Origin: Alishewanella agri BL06
GTDB lineage: Bacteria; Pseudomonadota; Gammaproteobacteria; Enterobacterales; Alteromonadaceae
NCBI RefSeq assembly: GCF_000272005.1
Contig: NZ_AKKU01000010.1
Location: 1-64,000, forward strand
Direction: 5' to 3'
Length of the DNA: 64,000 bases
Shown here: positions 19,489-29,258 of the stretch, piece by piece
Layout: every line of letters begins with the position of its first letter
Position numbering within the stretch: the first letter of the stretch is position 1
Notes under the pieces: model-generated
Database searches by the model: none
What the model was told of the DNA's origin: nothing
What the model saw: only the letters and a program-made list of their open reading frames with translations
Made by a program: the position numbers and the translations under genes

Positions 19489-19514
19489 GTTAGTGCGGTT
19501 GTCCCCTCCTGTTA

Positions 19515-19540
19515 AAAGCGGCTGTTAAGGCCGCTTTTTC
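19515..19540 (+). terminator. Intrinsic terminator after gltA
   Basis: An 8-bp stem (aaagcggc with gccgcttt) around a 7-base loop, followed by a T-rich tract, lies 26 bases past the gltA stop. Confidence 0.85.
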
Positions 19541-19630
19541 GTTTTTGCATTTTTATGCAACGCCAAGGCTGCTGAAATTGCAAAAAAACGGCATAATAAT
19601 GCCCTTTTAAACTGTCGGACGCCCTTGAAC

Positions 19631-20845
19631 ATGGCTGCTTTTAACCCGCTGGAGTTTCGTCAGCATTTTCCGTTCTTTCAAAGCCAGCCAGACTGGATCT
19701 ATCTCGATAATGCGGCAACCACCCATAAGCCGCAACAGGTTATCGCCGCCGAGTTGGCGTTCTATCAGCAAGCCAACAGTAATGTGCATCGGGGTGCGCA
19801 TCAGCTCAGTCAACAAGCCACCGCCCTGTATGAAGATGCCAGAGAGACTGTTAAGTCTTTTCTGAATGCCCGCTACCGGGAAGAGATTATTTTTACCAGT
19901 GGCACCACAGCTGCGTTTAACCAGCTGGCCTTTGGTTTGATGCACAGCCTGTTAAAACCTGGCGATCGCATTTTGATCAGTACCCTGGAGCATCACGCTA
20001 ATATCGTACCCTGGCAATTACACTGTTTAACACAGGGTGTCATTCTGGATGTAGTGCCTTTAGACTCACAGCTAATGCCAGATCTTGAGGCTTATCAGGC
20101 CTTACTGGCTCTCAAACCCAAAGTCGTCAGCCTGACACAGGTTTCCAATGCGCTGGGGCATATTCTGCCGCTTCAGCAAATGCTCAGTGCTGCCAAGGCT
20201 GCCGGCGCCATTACAATCGTCGATGGTGCTCAGGGCATAGCCTGGCAAGTACCGGATCTACAGCAGTATCCGGCAGATTTTTATTGTTTTTCCGGCCACA
20301 AACTCTATGGTCCTACCGGTATCGGCGTGCTCTACGGTAAAACAGCGTTGCTGGAACAACTTAAGCCATTATTAGGTGGTGGCGAAATGATCAGTGAAGT
20401 CAGTTTTCAACAGAGTAGTTTTGCTGCCCTGCCCGCCCGTTTAGAGGCTGGTACACCTAATATTGCCGGTGCGATCGGGCTGGCTACTGCCATTCGCTTT
20501 TTGCGTCAGTTTGACGCTAAGCTAATAAATCAGTATAAAGGCAAGCTATTACAACAATTTGCCGATGGGCTTGCTGCGATCCCCGGTTTACGATCACTGA
20601 CTCAGGTGACGCAGAGTGCGGGTATTTTGAGCTTGCAACTGCTTAACGAACACCCGAATGATCTGGCGGTGTTGTTAAACGAGCAAAAAATCGCTGTGCG
20701 GGCGGGTAGCCATTGCGCTATGCCATTATTTGCCAGTTTGCAGTTACCCGGCGCCGTACGTTTTGCTTTTGCGCCTTATAATCTGCCGACTGAGGTTGAG
20801 AAAACCCTAGAGGCTTTACAGGCAGCTACTGATATTCTGAGGTAA
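19631..20845 (+). CDS. csdA: Cysteine desulfurase CsdA
   Basis: PLP-dependent enzyme of 404 residues that removes sulfur from cysteine, leaving it as a persulfide. The PLP lysine lies in FSGHKLYGPTGIG, and the active-site cysteine is near residue 362 in RAGSHCAMPL, the short-loop arrangement of group II (SufS/CsdA) desulfurases. The neighbours CsdE and TcdA identify it as CsdA and not SufS. The ATG at 19631 is preferred to a TTG two codons earlier. It is followed after 2 bases by csdE. Confidence 0.93.
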   Translation: MAAFNPLEFRQHFPFFQSQPDWIYLDNAATTHKPQQVIAAELAFYQQANSNVHRGAHQLSQQATALYEDARETVKSFLNARYREEIIFTSGTTAAFNQLAFGLMHSLLKPGDRILISTLEHHANIVPWQLHCLTQGVILDVVPLDSQLMPDLEAYQALLALKPKVVSLTQVSNALGHILPLQQMLSAAKAAGAITIVDGAQGIAWQVPDLQQYPADFYCFSGHKLYGPTGIGVLYGKTALLEQLKPLLGGGEMISEVSFQQSSFAALPARLEAGTPNIAGAIGLATAIRFLRQFDAKLINQYKGKLLQQFADGLAAIPGLRSLTQVTQSAGILSLQLLNEHPNDLAVLLNEQKIAVRAGSHCAMPLFASLQLPGAVRFAFAPYNLPTEVEKTLEALQAATDILR

Positions 20846-20847
20846 GG

Positions 20848-21291
20848 ATGTTACAACAACTTATTGCCGATACCGCCAATGGCTTACAGCAGATCTGTCA
20901 GCATGAGTTGCCGTTACTGCAACAACCCGCGGATTGGCAAACTAAGTATCGTTTGTTGATGCAGTTAGGTAAAAAATTACCCGCCCTGCCAGAAAAAATG
21001 CGTCAACCCGAATACCTAGTACGCGGCTGTGAAAGCCGTGCCTGGTTGTTGCATTATCAGGACCCGGTAAGCGGTAAACATTTCTTTGTGCTGGACAGTG
21101 AAGCCCGTATTGTTAAAGGCTTACTCGCAATTATGCTCTGCTTTGTTAATGGTAAAACCAGCGCTGAACTAACCGATGTCGAGCTGAGCCGGCATTTTGA
21201 TGCGCTGAATCTGCGGCCCTATCTCAGCCAATCACGCGGTAATGGTTTAAATCTGATGTTGCAACGGATCCAAACCGTTACCAGTGCGTGA
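20848..21291 (+). CDS. csdE: Sulfur acceptor protein CsdE (SufE family)
   Basis: A SufE-type partner that accepts sulfur from CsdA and passes it on. The 147-residue product has its acceptor cysteine at residue 61 in VRGCESRAWL, the same position as in E. coli CsdE. It begins 2 bases after csdA and ends one base short of the convergent tcdA. The CsdA-CsdE-TcdA grouping is conserved with E. coli (CsdA-CsdE-CsdL), where the sulfur relay has been linked to tRNA modification. Confidence 0.92.
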   Translation: MLQQLIADTANGLQQICQHELPLLQQPADWQTKYRLLMQLGKKLPALPEKMRQPEYLVRGCESRAWLLHYQDPVSGKHFFVLDSEARIVKGLLAIMLCFVNGKTSAELTDVELSRHFDALNLRPYLSQSRGNGLNLMLQRIQTVTSA

Positions 21292-21292
21292 T

Positions 21293-22087
21293 TCAATCTC
21301 CGGCCTGACTTTTGCGACTGAGTTTAATCAGTAACCTTGATACCGCTGCCAGACCAAAACTGGCAGTAACCACGGTTGCCGCGCCAAAACCTCCTGCGCA
21401 ATCCAGCCGCATTGCGCCACTGTTATCCGGCTTCTGCTGACAAACTGTGCCATCGGCAGCAGGATAGCGTAGTTGCTCGGTAGAAAACACGCAATCTACG
21501 CCAAAACGACGCTTCGGATTACGGGTAAATTGATGGTCGCGCCGCAACATATTGCGTACTTTCGCTAACAGCGGATCATTAAAAGCCTGCGTCAGATCGG
21601 CGATTTGTATTTGTGTTGGGTCCAGCTGTCCGCCGGCGCCGCCGGTAGTGATTAACGGAATTTTACGCCGCTTACACCAGGCAATCAGTGCAGTTTTCGC
21701 CTTAACTGAATCAATAGCGTCTAACACGTAGTCGACTGGTCTCCCCCCCAACAACTCGGCCAGATTATCCGCCGCGATAAAGTCGGCTACCTGATGCACC
21801 ACGCAGTCCGGATTAATCTGCCGGATCCGATCCGCCATTACTGCGACCTTATCCTGGCCAACAGTGCTGCTAAGTGCGTGTAATTGGCGATTAATATTAC
21901 TGACACAAATATCATCCAAATCAATCAACGTCAGTTCACCAATACCGGAGCGGGCCAGCGCTTCAGCCGCCCAGCTACCAACCCCACCAATACCAATCAC
22001 AACCACATGCGCCTGCTGAAAATGCAGCAAGGCTTTTTGACCATACAACCGGGCGATACCGGCAAAACGGGTTTGATAATCTGACAT
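21293..22087 (-). CDS. tcdA: tRNA threonylcarbamoyladenosine dehydratase
   Basis: An E1-like (MoeB/ThiF family) enzyme that uses ATP to cyclise t6A37 of tRNA into ct6A. The 264-residue product carries the nucleotide-binding GIGGVGSWAAEALARSG segment, the LIDLDDICVSNINRQ block after it, and DAIDSVKAKTALI; the TTGGAGGQLDPTQI region is typical of TcdA. It faces csdA-csdE tail to tail. In E. coli it is called CsdL and receives sulfur-relay input from CsdE, which agrees with the neighbourhood. Its stop follows the csdE stop with one intervening base, so the two transcripts may overlap at their ends. Confidence 0.93.
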   Translation of the reverse strand: MSDYQTRFAGIARLYGQKALLHFQQAHVVVIGIGGVGSWAAEALARSGIGELTLIDLDDICVSNINRQLHALSSTVGQDKVAVMADRIRQINPDCVVHQVADFIAADNLAELLGGRPVDYVLDAIDSVKAKTALIAWCKRRKIPLITTGGAGGQLDPTQIQIADLTQAFNDPLLAKVRNMLRRDHQFTRNPKRRFGVDCVFSTEQLRYPAADGTVCQQKPDNSGAMRLDCAGGFGAATVVTASFGLAAVSRLLIKLSRKSQAGD

Positions 22088-22803
22088 TACTGATCCTGCT
22101 CTGCATCAACCACAGCCAAAGCGGGTGCCGCTGGCCAGGGTAAACTAATCGGGTTCTGCCAAGCAGTTGGCAGCCCCATTTCGAATAACTGTTGAAAATA
22201 CGCACCATGATCTGGCCAGCACTGATACTGATAATGCTGGCCAAATAAACTAAAACTCAGTGCACAGGCATGCAGATAGACTCGGTCAGCCGAGGCGCCG
22301 CCATACAGGCTGTCACCCAGGATCGGCGCGCCGACACTTTTCAATGCAACCCGAAGTTGGTGGGTTTTACCGGTATAAGGCCGTAGTAAAAAAGCCCGAA
22401 ACGGCGCATCCTGATAGCCCTGACTGACAAAATAGGTAACAGCCGGAGCCGCACCGGCTTCAGCCAGACGCCAGGCTCCACGCCGTGCCGGTTGCATCGC
22501 ACCTTTTACCCAGCCTTGTTTTTTCTGCGGTTTAGCCGCACTTAATGCCAGATAACATTTAGTGATCTGTCGACTGGCGAACAACTGAGTTAACGCCGCC
22601 GCTCCAGCTGGCTGACGGGCAAGAATGAGCAAACCTGAAGTCACTTTATCCAGGCGATGCACAGCATAGAGTTTTTCAGCAAACTGGGCTTCCGCCAGCG
22701 CCACCAGTCCGGGGCCCTGCTCGGAGTGAAAACTGAGGCCCGCGGCTTTATTTAACACCCAAAACTGCGGCGTTTCAGCGATAACGGAAAAGGCGTTAAG
22801 CAT
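22087..22803 (-). CDS. RluA-family pseudouridine synthase
   Basis: A 238-residue pseudouridine synthase. The catalytic aspartate is in [11 protein letters not shown], the RluA-family form of motif II, and the C-terminal [26 protein letters not shown] stretch (quoted in part) is the family's motif III. There is no S4 domain, as in the short RluA-like group. The RNA target cannot be told from sequence. The ATG at 22803 is chosen because it overlaps the kdsB stop by only 8 bases; a start 6 codons earlier is possible. The stop overlaps the first base of tcdA. It appears to be the last or second-last gene of the kdsB-lpxK-msbA run. Confidence 0.85.
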   Translation of the reverse strand: MLNAFSVIAETPQFWVLNKAAGLSFHSEQGPGLVALAEAQFAEKLYAVHRLDKVTSGLLILARQPAGAAALTQLFASRQITKCYLALSAAKPQKKQGWVKGAMQPARRGAWRLAEAGAAPAVTYFVSQGYQDAPFRAFLLRPYTGKTHQLRVALKSVGAPILGDSLYGGASADRVYLHACALSFSLFGQHYQYQCWPDHGAYFQQLFEMGLPTAWQNPISLPWPAAPALAVVDAEQDQ

Positions 22804-23548
22804 GGTGCTCGGTGTGGGCAATAGCGCGTGCTAAATCTTCCGGTGTATCAACACCCATCGCCGGAGGCACACAGGCATCCGCGACATGAATACTTTCCCC
22901 CTGCCACAACACCCTTAGCTGTTCCAGCGCCTCAATTTGCTCCAACGTGGAAACCGGCCAGCTGACATAATCCTGAATAAAGCCGGCACGATAGGCGTAA
23001 ATGCCAATGTGCCGCCGGTAATGTTGGCTTAGCGCTGTCCGAAATGCCTGGTCACGGTCAAACGGGATCGCGGCGCGGCTAAAATACAAGGCATAGCCCT
23101 GACGATCGGTCACGACCTTGACGATATTCGGGTTACCGATTTCTGCAGCGTCAGCAAGGGGGACTGCCAGCGTCGCCATCCGCGCTTTCTGTTGTGCAGC
23201 CAGGTTGCCGGCAACCTGGTCAATCAATTGTGGTGGGATAAAAGGTTCATCGCCCTGCACATTAACCACCACCATATCAGCAGCCAGCCCCAGTGTCCTG
23301 ACCACTTCAGCCAGCCGCTCGGTACCGGAATTATGGCTAGCCCGGGTGATACAAACTTCACCGCCAAAGCCTTCGACATGTTGCCGGATCCGCTCATCAT
23401 CGGTTGCGACTAAAACGCGCGCCGCGCTACTTTGCTGCGCCTGCCGGTACACCCGCTCAATCATGGTTTTGCCGGCGATCTGTGCCAGCGGTTTGCCCGG
23501 TAAACGACTACTGGCGTAGCGTGCCGGAATGACCACTACGAACGCCAT
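22796..23548 (-). CDS. kdsB: 3-Deoxy-manno-octulosonate cytidylyltransferase
   Basis: Activates KDO as CMP-KDO for attachment to lipid A. The 250-residue product begins with a nucleotidyltransferase N-terminus ([17 protein letters not shown]) and has the ATDDERI and [11 protein letters not shown] motifs of the family. It overlaps the small Trm112-like gene by 13 bases and the pseudouridine synthase gene by 8, as part of a compact lipid A/KDO run with lpxK and msbA. Confidence 0.96.
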   Translation of the reverse strand: MAFVVVIPARYASSRLPGKPLAQIAGKTMIERVYRQAQQSSAARVLVATDDERIRQHVEGFGGEVCITRASHNSGTERLAEVVRTLGLAADMVVVNVQGDEPFIPPQLIDQVAGNLAAQQKARMATLAVPLADAAEIGNPNIVKVVTDRQGYALYFSRAAIPFDRDQAFRTALSQHYRRHIGIYAYRAGFIQDYVSWPVSTLEQIEALEQLRVLWQGESIHVADACVPPAMGVDTPEDLARAIAHTEHHA

Positions 23549-23733
23549 TTTTCACACTCTTCAGCAGATAACACCACCGCTTCATTGGCCAGCAACACCG
23601 GAATATTATTACTTAAGCGGTAGGCCAGACGGTCAAAGGTACAAAGCAGGCGCTGCCCGTCTTTGTCGTACTTTAGTTTACCTTTACAGACCGGGCAGGC
23701 CAGAATATCAGTCAGTGCCGGATTGAGTGCCAT
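23536..23733 (-). CDS. Trm112/YcaR-like small protein
   Basis: A 65-residue protein of the Trm112-like (YcaR) group. An N-terminal CPVCKGKL motif and a later [11 protein letters not shown] segment resemble a zinc-ribbon fold, although only three cysteines of a possible four are obvious. The gene is typically placed between lpxK and kdsB in gammaproteobacteria, exactly as here, overlapping lpxK by 26 bases and kdsB by 13. Its role is not established in bacteria; related eukaryotic Trm112 is a methyltransferase activator. Confidence 0.88.
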   Translation of the reverse strand: MALNPALTDILACPVCKGKLKYDKDGQRLLCTFDRLAYRLSNNIPVLLANEAVVLSAEECEKWRS

Positions 23734-24706
23734 AACGACTCCGTAATTGTTGCAATAAGGTAGTTAGTCGTGTTGTCGCAGCCAAATCGGGCTGCGCCAC
23801 AACCGGTAAATAGTGCCAGTCGGCTTTGGCAAAGGCGCGGCATTTTACCGCATCTTTTTCGGTCATCAGTAATGGACCGGATAACATATTAAAATCGTCT
23901 GCCTGAAATGGATGGTGATCAGGCCAAAAATGACAATGCTTAATTTTAAAGCCTGCCAGTTCAGCCGAGCGGCGAAAACGCCCCGGATTACCAATACCGG
24001 CCACCAACTGAATTTCGGTATCGGGTTCCAAGGGCGGGGCATCAGGTAACAGTGGCTCAGCCTTACCACTTTGTAGCGTCATACCCGCATGCGCCAGCGC
24101 CGAATAACCACTGTTCGCAATCACCAGATCGACACTGGCCAGGCGTTTCGGCAATTCCCGCAACGGACCGGCAGGCAGCAACCAGCCATTGCCTAATCCG
24201 CGTTGCGCATCCAGTAACACGATTTCCAGATCGCGGGCTAAGCGGTAATGTTGCAAACCGTCATCTGAGATAATTAAATCGACCTGCGGCCGTTTTTGTA
24301 ACAAAAACCGCCCGGCAGCAACCCGATCCGGCGACACCACTACCGGGCAGCCGCTGCGCTGCGCTAACAAGAGTGGTTCATCACCAACCAAAGCGGCGTT
24401 ATCCAGCTCGGCCACTAAACGCGGCGCTTTAACTTTGCCACCGTAACCGCGGGAAATAATGCCAGGGGTATAGCCTTGCGTCCGCAGGTAATCACACAAC
24501 CATAGGGTAAAAGGCGTTTTGCCGGTACCGCCTACGGTAATATTGCCAACAATAATCACCGGTACCGGCAGGCGTTCGGTTTTTTTTAGTCCCAGGCGAT
24601 ATAACAAGCGCCGTCCGGCACTAAGTAAGTAAAATAGCCCGCTTAAAGGCAGCAGTAACGCGCACCAGCGGTGTTTTTGATACCAACCCTGTTCCAGCAC
24701 GTTCAT
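23708..24706 (-). CDS. lpxK: Tetraacyldisaccharide 4'-kinase
   Basis: Inner-membrane-associated kinase that phosphorylates the 4' position of the lipid A disaccharide. The 332-residue product has an N-terminal hydrophobic helix ([15 protein letters not shown]), a P-loop in [13 protein letters not shown], and [20 protein letters not shown] (in part), all diagnostic. It overlaps msbA by 4 bases, so flippase and kinase are made together. Confidence 0.96.
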   Translation of the reverse strand: MNVLEQGWYQKHRWCALLLPLSGLFYLLSAGRRLLYRLGLKKTERLPVPVIIVGNITVGGTGKTPFTLWLCDYLRTQGYTPGIISRGYGGKVKAPRLVAELDNAALVGDEPLLLAQRSGCPVVVSPDRVAAGRFLLQKRPQVDLIISDDGLQHYRLARDLEIVLLDAQRGLGNGWLLPAGPLRELPKRLASVDLVIANSGYSALAHAGMTLQSGKAEPLLPDAPPLEPDTEIQLVAGIGNPGRFRRSAELAGFKIKHCHFWPDHHPFQADDFNMLSGPLLMTEKDAVKCRAFAKADWHYLPVVAQPDLAATTRLTTLLQQLRSRYGTQSGTD

Positions 24707-26463
24707 TTTTCGCTGCCAAATTGCAATTTATGTAAGGACGCATAGGCACCGTCAGCGGCCAGTAATTGTTGATGGGTCCCCTGCTCCAAAATCCGGCCCT
24801 GATCCATCACGATAATCTTATCGGCTTTCTCAATGGTCGACAGGCGGTGTGCAATAACGATACTGGTGCGGCCCTTTAACAATACATCCAATGCTGCCTG
24901 AATTTTGCGCTCCGATTCAGTATCTAATGCCGATGTCGCTTCATCCAGGATCAACACCGGCGCTTGACGCAACAGTGCTCTGGCGATAGCAATCCGCTGG
25001 CGCTGACCACCGGATAAGCTGACACCATTTTCTCCGATCTGGGTATCCAGGCCATCCGGCATTTTCTCGGTAAATTCCAGCACATGGGCCTTTTCTGCAA
25101 CGTCCATTAATTGTTGCCGGCTTACCGGCGTTGCCATGCCATAACAGATGTTATTAGCGATGGTATCGTTAAATAACATCACGTGCTGCGATACCACCGC
25201 AATTTGGCTACGCAATGAGCTACGGGTGTAGCTTTGAATGTTCTGACCATCCAGTAAAATCTCGCCCTGCTCTACCTCGTAAAAACGTGGCAATAAACTT
25301 GATATCGTCGTTTTACCACTGCCAGAGCGACCAACTAAGGCTACCGTCTGCCCGGCTTTTACCTGAAAGCTAATATCGTTTAGCACCTGCTGTTGATGGC
25401 CCGGGTAATGAAAACTGACATGACTAAACTCAATCTCCCCCCGGGCATGCTGAAGTTGGCGCTTGCCTGTTTCCTGTTCCGTTACCTGATCCATAATATG
25501 AAAAATACTGGCTGCTGCCGCCAGACCACGTTGAAATTCGCTATTAACCGTGGTCAGCTGTTTTAACGGTTTTAACATCATCACCATTGCCGTGACGATG
25601 GAAGAAAAGATACCTGGCGTCAGGGTATCCAGCATCTCGGGTTGACTGGCCATAAACACCACGAACGCCAGCGCGAAGGAGGCAATCAGTTGGATAACCC
25701 CTGAGCTGATGGCAGAGGTCGCATCCATCTTGACCCCTTGCAACCGGGTTTGATTATTCACTACAGCAAAACGCTGATCTTCCAATTGCTGGCCACCAAA
25801 TGACAGGATCACTTTATGGCCATTGAGCATCTGCTCCGAAGCCGTGGTAACACCACCCATTGCCTGCTGAATTTTATGACTTAATTGCCGGAAGCGTTTA
25901 GAGACCAAACTGACGATAACCGCGATAATGGGGGCGATAAGAAAGAAAATCAGTGACAGTTGCCAGCTATACCAGAACATCACCACAATCAAACCGACAA
26001 CCAAAGCGCCATCGCGCACCAGCACAATCAGAGCCTTGGTCAGTGATTGTTTAATTTGTTCGGCATCATAAGTAATTTTGGAAATCAGTTCCCCGGTCGA
26101 ATGCTTGTCATGAAAGCTGACCGGTAACCGCATCATATGGGCGAACAGCTGCTGCCGCATATCCTTGACGATCTGGTTACCAACCCAGCTCATACAATAG
26201 GTGGCGGTAAAATGAAAAATACCGCGCAAAATAAACATCACAATCACCACCAGTGGTGCGTAGCGCAAAAAATCGGTATCTTTCTCTTGAATACCCCGAT
26301 CGATAAAGGGTTGTAGCGATGCGATAAAACCTGCATCGACCGCAGAATAGCCAATCATACCGACGATAGCGGCAATAAAACCCACGCGATAGGGTTTCAG
26401 GTAACCCAGTAAACGACGGTAAACCGCCATGCTAGTAGCGTTATCTGACTGCAAAATAAGCAC
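24703..26463 (-). CDS. msbA: Lipid A export ATP-binding/permease protein MsbA
   Basis: A half-transporter of 586 residues that flips lipid A-core across the inner membrane. About six membrane helices fill the first 320 residues. The ATPase domain has Walker A (GRSGSGKTT), the signature LSGGQRQRIAIARALL, Walker B (VLILDEATSALD) and the switch histidine (VIAHRLSTI). The chosen start gives a short N-terminal leader before MAVYRRLLGYLKPY; the internal ATG at 26430 is a possible alternative. It sits 49 bases downstream of comEC and overlaps lpxK. Confidence 0.96.
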   Translation of the reverse strand: MLILQSDNATSMAVYRRLLGYLKPYRVGFIAAIVGMIGYSAVDAGFIASLQPFIDRGIQEKDTDFLRYAPLVVIVMFILRGIFHFTATYCMSWVGNQIVKDMRQQLFAHMMRLPVSFHDKHSTGELISKITYDAEQIKQSLTKALIVLVRDGALVVGLIVVMFWYSWQLSLIFFLIAPIIAVIVSLVSKRFRQLSHKIQQAMGGVTTASEQMLNGHKVILSFGGQQLEDQRFAVVNNQTRLQGVKMDATSAISSGVIQLIASFALAFVVFMASQPEMLDTLTPGIFSSIVTAMVMMLKPLKQLTTVNSEFQRGLAAAASIFHIMDQVTEQETGKRQLQHARGEIEFSHVSFHYPGHQQQVLNDISFQVKAGQTVALVGRSGSGKTTISSLLPRFYEVEQGEILLDGQNIQSYTRSSLRSQIAVVSQHVMLFNDTIANNICYGMATPVSRQQLMDVAEKAHVLEFTEKMPDGLDTQIGENGVSLSGGQRQRIAIARALLRQAPVLILDEATSALDTESERKIQAALDVLLKGRTSIVIAHRLSTIEKADKIIVMDQGRILEQGTHQQLLAADGAYASLHKLQFGSEK

Positions 26464-26512
26464 CTTTTTTATTATATCGCGCTATTCTAGCGCGTTCTGA
26501 TCCGAGTTTCAG

Positions 26513-28702
26513 CTACTGCGTTGGCTTTTCTGTCCAGCGCGGCCAGCGGCGTTGACGCTCAGTGTGCAACCTGAAGTATTGCGGTTGAAACTCGATACTC
26601 ACCGCGCCCTGCTCGCCGCTATGGTGTAAGGGTAAGTTTAGTAAGCCAAGCCGCGGCCGCACGGCTTGCACCGGATACGGATGCGCGCCCGCACTGTTAG
26701 CCGCCAGCAGCAGCTGTACCGGCGCCAGCTGTTGTAAAAATGCCAGACTATTGGCGGTGGCGCGACCATAATCCGCCAGTAAGTACCAATCAGCGGTCAA
26801 CTCCGGGTAAGCTAACAGTAATTGCCGCTCGCTGTGCACGCTCAGTTTACCGGGCAATAGCAGCTGCCAGCCATTTAGCATTATCGTCAATACGCAAGGA
26901 TCTTGCTCTGGTAACCGCCAATGCCGGACTGTAGTCGTGTAAGCCGCCGCTAACTGTTCACAGCTGGAAGACTGCCCTGTTGCTGCCGCGGCCGTGTACA
27001 GCTGTAGCTGCGGATAAGCTTGCCGCAACGTTGCCAGCGCGGGTTGCATCTCACGCTGATACGCCGGCACCACCACTGCATCCAGCCCCGATACCCGATA
27101 ATAAGCCAGTAAAGGCAGTATCTGCTGTTGCAACAGTGCCTCGCTTCGTTCCACAGGTAAATCCAGATACAACAGCGTTAAACCGGCTTGGCGTAACAGC
27201 AACACCGTACTTTGCCCGCTGTCTAATAAAGTCAATTGTGCCGAACTCAGTTTAGCGGGTAATACCGCAAACAACATGGTAGCCGATAGCAATGCCAGAA
27301 CACTCGCTTTGGCGCGAACTACCAGCACCGCTACGACCAACAACAACAGCAGGCATGCCCCAACCATTCCCAAATATGGCTGACTCCACCACAGATCAAG
27401 ATCTGCGCTTAGCGTCAGCCAATAATTTAAAGGTCGCAATGCATAATCACTGAGCTGCCATAACACCCCGGCAAAAGGCAACCCAGTAAGATAGTACAGC
27501 AGACTCATTAACAGTAATGGTATCGCCAGCAAGGTACACCAGGGCACAAACAGCAGGTTGGAAAGCAACGCCAAACCACTAAAACCGGAAAAAAATGCCA
27601 ACGTGAGTAGCGCCATTAAACTGGTTAACAACAGATGAAAACGAAAGAAATAGCGACAGCGCTGCCAAAACTTTCGCGGTGCCGGCCCCAGGCGCCAGAG
27701 CAGCAATAAAATCAGCGCTACCGCTGACAGGGATAACCAAAAACTATAACTTAACAACCAAAACGGCTGCAGCAGCAATAAACTGCAGCATAAGAGTCCC
27801 CAATAGCCGGCAGGATTAGCCGGTCTGAGTAGCAAGCGGCCAAGCAAAACAATCAGCAGAGCCAAGGCGGCCCGTAAGGTGGGGATCGCGAAGCCTGCCA
27901 ACCAGGCATAAGCCAGTGCCGGCAATAAAGCCAATAACATGGCCAGATTCATCGCCTGACGCAGACCGCAACGGCGCAACAGCCAGCTTAGCAGTAACAA
28001 ACTCCAGCCATAAACCAAACTGATATGTAAACCGGAGATCACCAACAGATGCCCCAGACCACTGGTGCGTAACCCTTGCCAGAGTGTGGCATCAAATTCA
28101 CGTTCACCGCTGACCAGTGCCCGCATTAATACCGCCGTATCCAGTGCGGCATACTGCTGTTCAAGTTTAAGTAGCAAAGCTTCGCGCATCGGTTGGGTTT
28201 GCCGAAGCTTGATAGTCGGCTGGCTGGTGTTGACATAGCCGTGTGCCACCACCTGATTCAGTAATGCCCGTAATTCGGGATTTGGGCTGCCGGGGTTAAA
28301 ACGACCAGAGGGTGCTTTTAATCGCAATGCCAAGCGCCAATGCTGGCCGGTTGCCAGTGCGGGAGGCTGTTGCCAACTGACCTTGAGCCGATATCCTGCC
28401 GCCTTACCGTTAAGCAGTTGCAACAATACCGTACTGTCGGTGCTACGCTGCTGTACGTCGAGGAGCTTAACCTGATAGAAATCCAGACTATTTTGCAGTA
28501 CCAGTTGCTGTGCCTGATGGTACTGCGTCAGCTGCCAATGCCAGCTGGCTAAAAAGCCACAACACCCCAGTAATAACCCATTTCGCCAATAAGCGGCCTG
28601 GATCACTAAGAGTGCAAAAATTATTGTAAAAAATGCTGGCAGAAGCGGCAAAAATAACGACAATAGACAACCAGCCAGCACACCGTAACAGATCCTGTGC
28701 AT
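26513..28702 (-). CDS. comEC: DNA internalization-related competence protein ComEC/Rec2
   Basis: A large polytopic inner-membrane protein (729 residues) forming the channel for single-stranded DNA uptake. Recognisable parts are the N-terminal hydrophobic helices, the competence domain with SGLGHLLVISGLHISLVYGW (in part), many further helices, and a C-terminal metallo-beta-lactamase-like region with LLDSGQSTVLLLR and related segments. That C-terminal domain seems to lack the canonical HxHxDH metal motif, so nuclease activity is uncertain. The ATG at 28702 is chosen over an in-frame start 41 codons upstream because that start lies inside the divergent DUF2062 gene. comEC beside msbA-lpxK is a common gammaproteobacterial order. 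Confidence 0.92.
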   Translation of the reverse strand: MHRICYGVLAGCLLSLFLPLLPAFFTIIFALLVIQAAYWRNGLLLGCCGFLASWHWQLTQYHQAQQLVLQNSLDFYQVKLLDVQQRSTDSTVLLQLLNGKAAGYRLKVSWQQPPALATGQHWRLALRLKAPSGRFNPGSPNPELRALLNQVVAHGYVNTSQPTIKLRQTQPMREALLLKLEQQYAALDTAVLMRALVSGEREFDATLWQGLRTSGLGHLLVISGLHISLVYGWSLLLLSWLLRRCGLRQAMNLAMLLALLPALAYAWLAGFAIPTLRAALALLIVLLGRLLLRPANPAGYWGLLCCSLLLLQPFWLLSYSFWLSLSAVALILLLLWRLGPAPRKFWQRCRYFFRFHLLLTSLMALLTLAFFSGFSGLALLSNLLFVPWCTLLAIPLLLMSLLYYLTGLPFAGVLWQLSDYALRPLNYWLTLSADLDLWWSQPYLGMVGACLLLLLVVAVLVVRAKASVLALLSATMLFAVLPAKLSSAQLTLLDSGQSTVLLLRQAGLTLLYLDLPVERSEALLQQQILPLLAYYRVSGLDAVVVPAYQREMQPALATLRQAYPQLQLYTAAAATGQSSSCEQLAAAYTTTVRHWRLPEQDPCVLTIMLNGWQLLLPGKLSVHSERQLLLAYPELTADWYLLADYGRATANSLAFLQQLAPVQLLLAANSAGAHPYPVQAVRPRLGLLNLPLHHSGEQGAVSIEFQPQYFRLHTERQRRWPRWTEKPTQ

Positions 28703-28727
28703 ATTTACTTTATGTAAATGAGTTGTA

Positions 28728-29258
28728 ATGCCAAAGAAAACTATTAAGAAATATTTACCATCTCCGGAAAAAATCAAGCAGATGAGGATCCTCAGCCTGT
28801 TTGGTACCATGCTGCACGATGGCAATTTATGGCATCTGAACCGCCGCTCGGCGCGTGGTGCCTTTGCGGTGGGCTTGTTTTGGAGTTGGATGCCGTTACC
28901 CTTTCAGATGGTATTTTCGGCGCTGGTGGCGGTGCCGTTGCGAGTGAACTTACCGCTGTCGGTGGCGTTGGTTTGGATTTCGAACCCTCTGACCATGCCA
29001 GTAATGTTATATCTGAGCTATTTGATTGGCACAGTGGTGCTTAAGGCGCCGGTGGAACCCTTTGCCTTTGAAGCAAGTTTTGCCTGGCTGTGGTATAGCA
29101 TGACGACCATTGGTAAACCCCTGCTAACCGGGTGTTTTTTGATGGGACTGGCCTCCAGTATTGCCGGCTATTTCGCCATTGACTGGTTGTGGCGCCTGTC
29201 TATCCGCAAAGAAAAGTTGTCACGCTTACTCAAACGCAGTAAACAGCCAGCGGATTAA
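28728..29258 (+). CDS. DUF2062 membrane protein
   Basis: A 176-residue protein with a basic N-terminus (MPKKTIKKYLPSPEKIK) and about three hydrophobic segments, matching the DUF2062 family of uncharacterised membrane proteins. It is divergent from comEC with only 25 bases between start codons, so the two promoters must lie within the opposing coding sequences or overlap. Its stop codon overlaps the lolE stop on the other strand (29255-29258). Confidence 0.88.
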   Translation: MPKKTIKKYLPSPEKIKQMRILSLFGTMLHDGNLWHLNRRSARGAFAVGLFWSWMPLPFQMVFSALVAVPLRVNLPLSVALVWISNPLTMPVMLYLSYLIGTVVLKAPVEPFAFEASFAWLWYSMTTIGKPLLTGCFLMGLASSIAGYFAIDWLWRLSIRKEKLSRLLKRSKQPAD

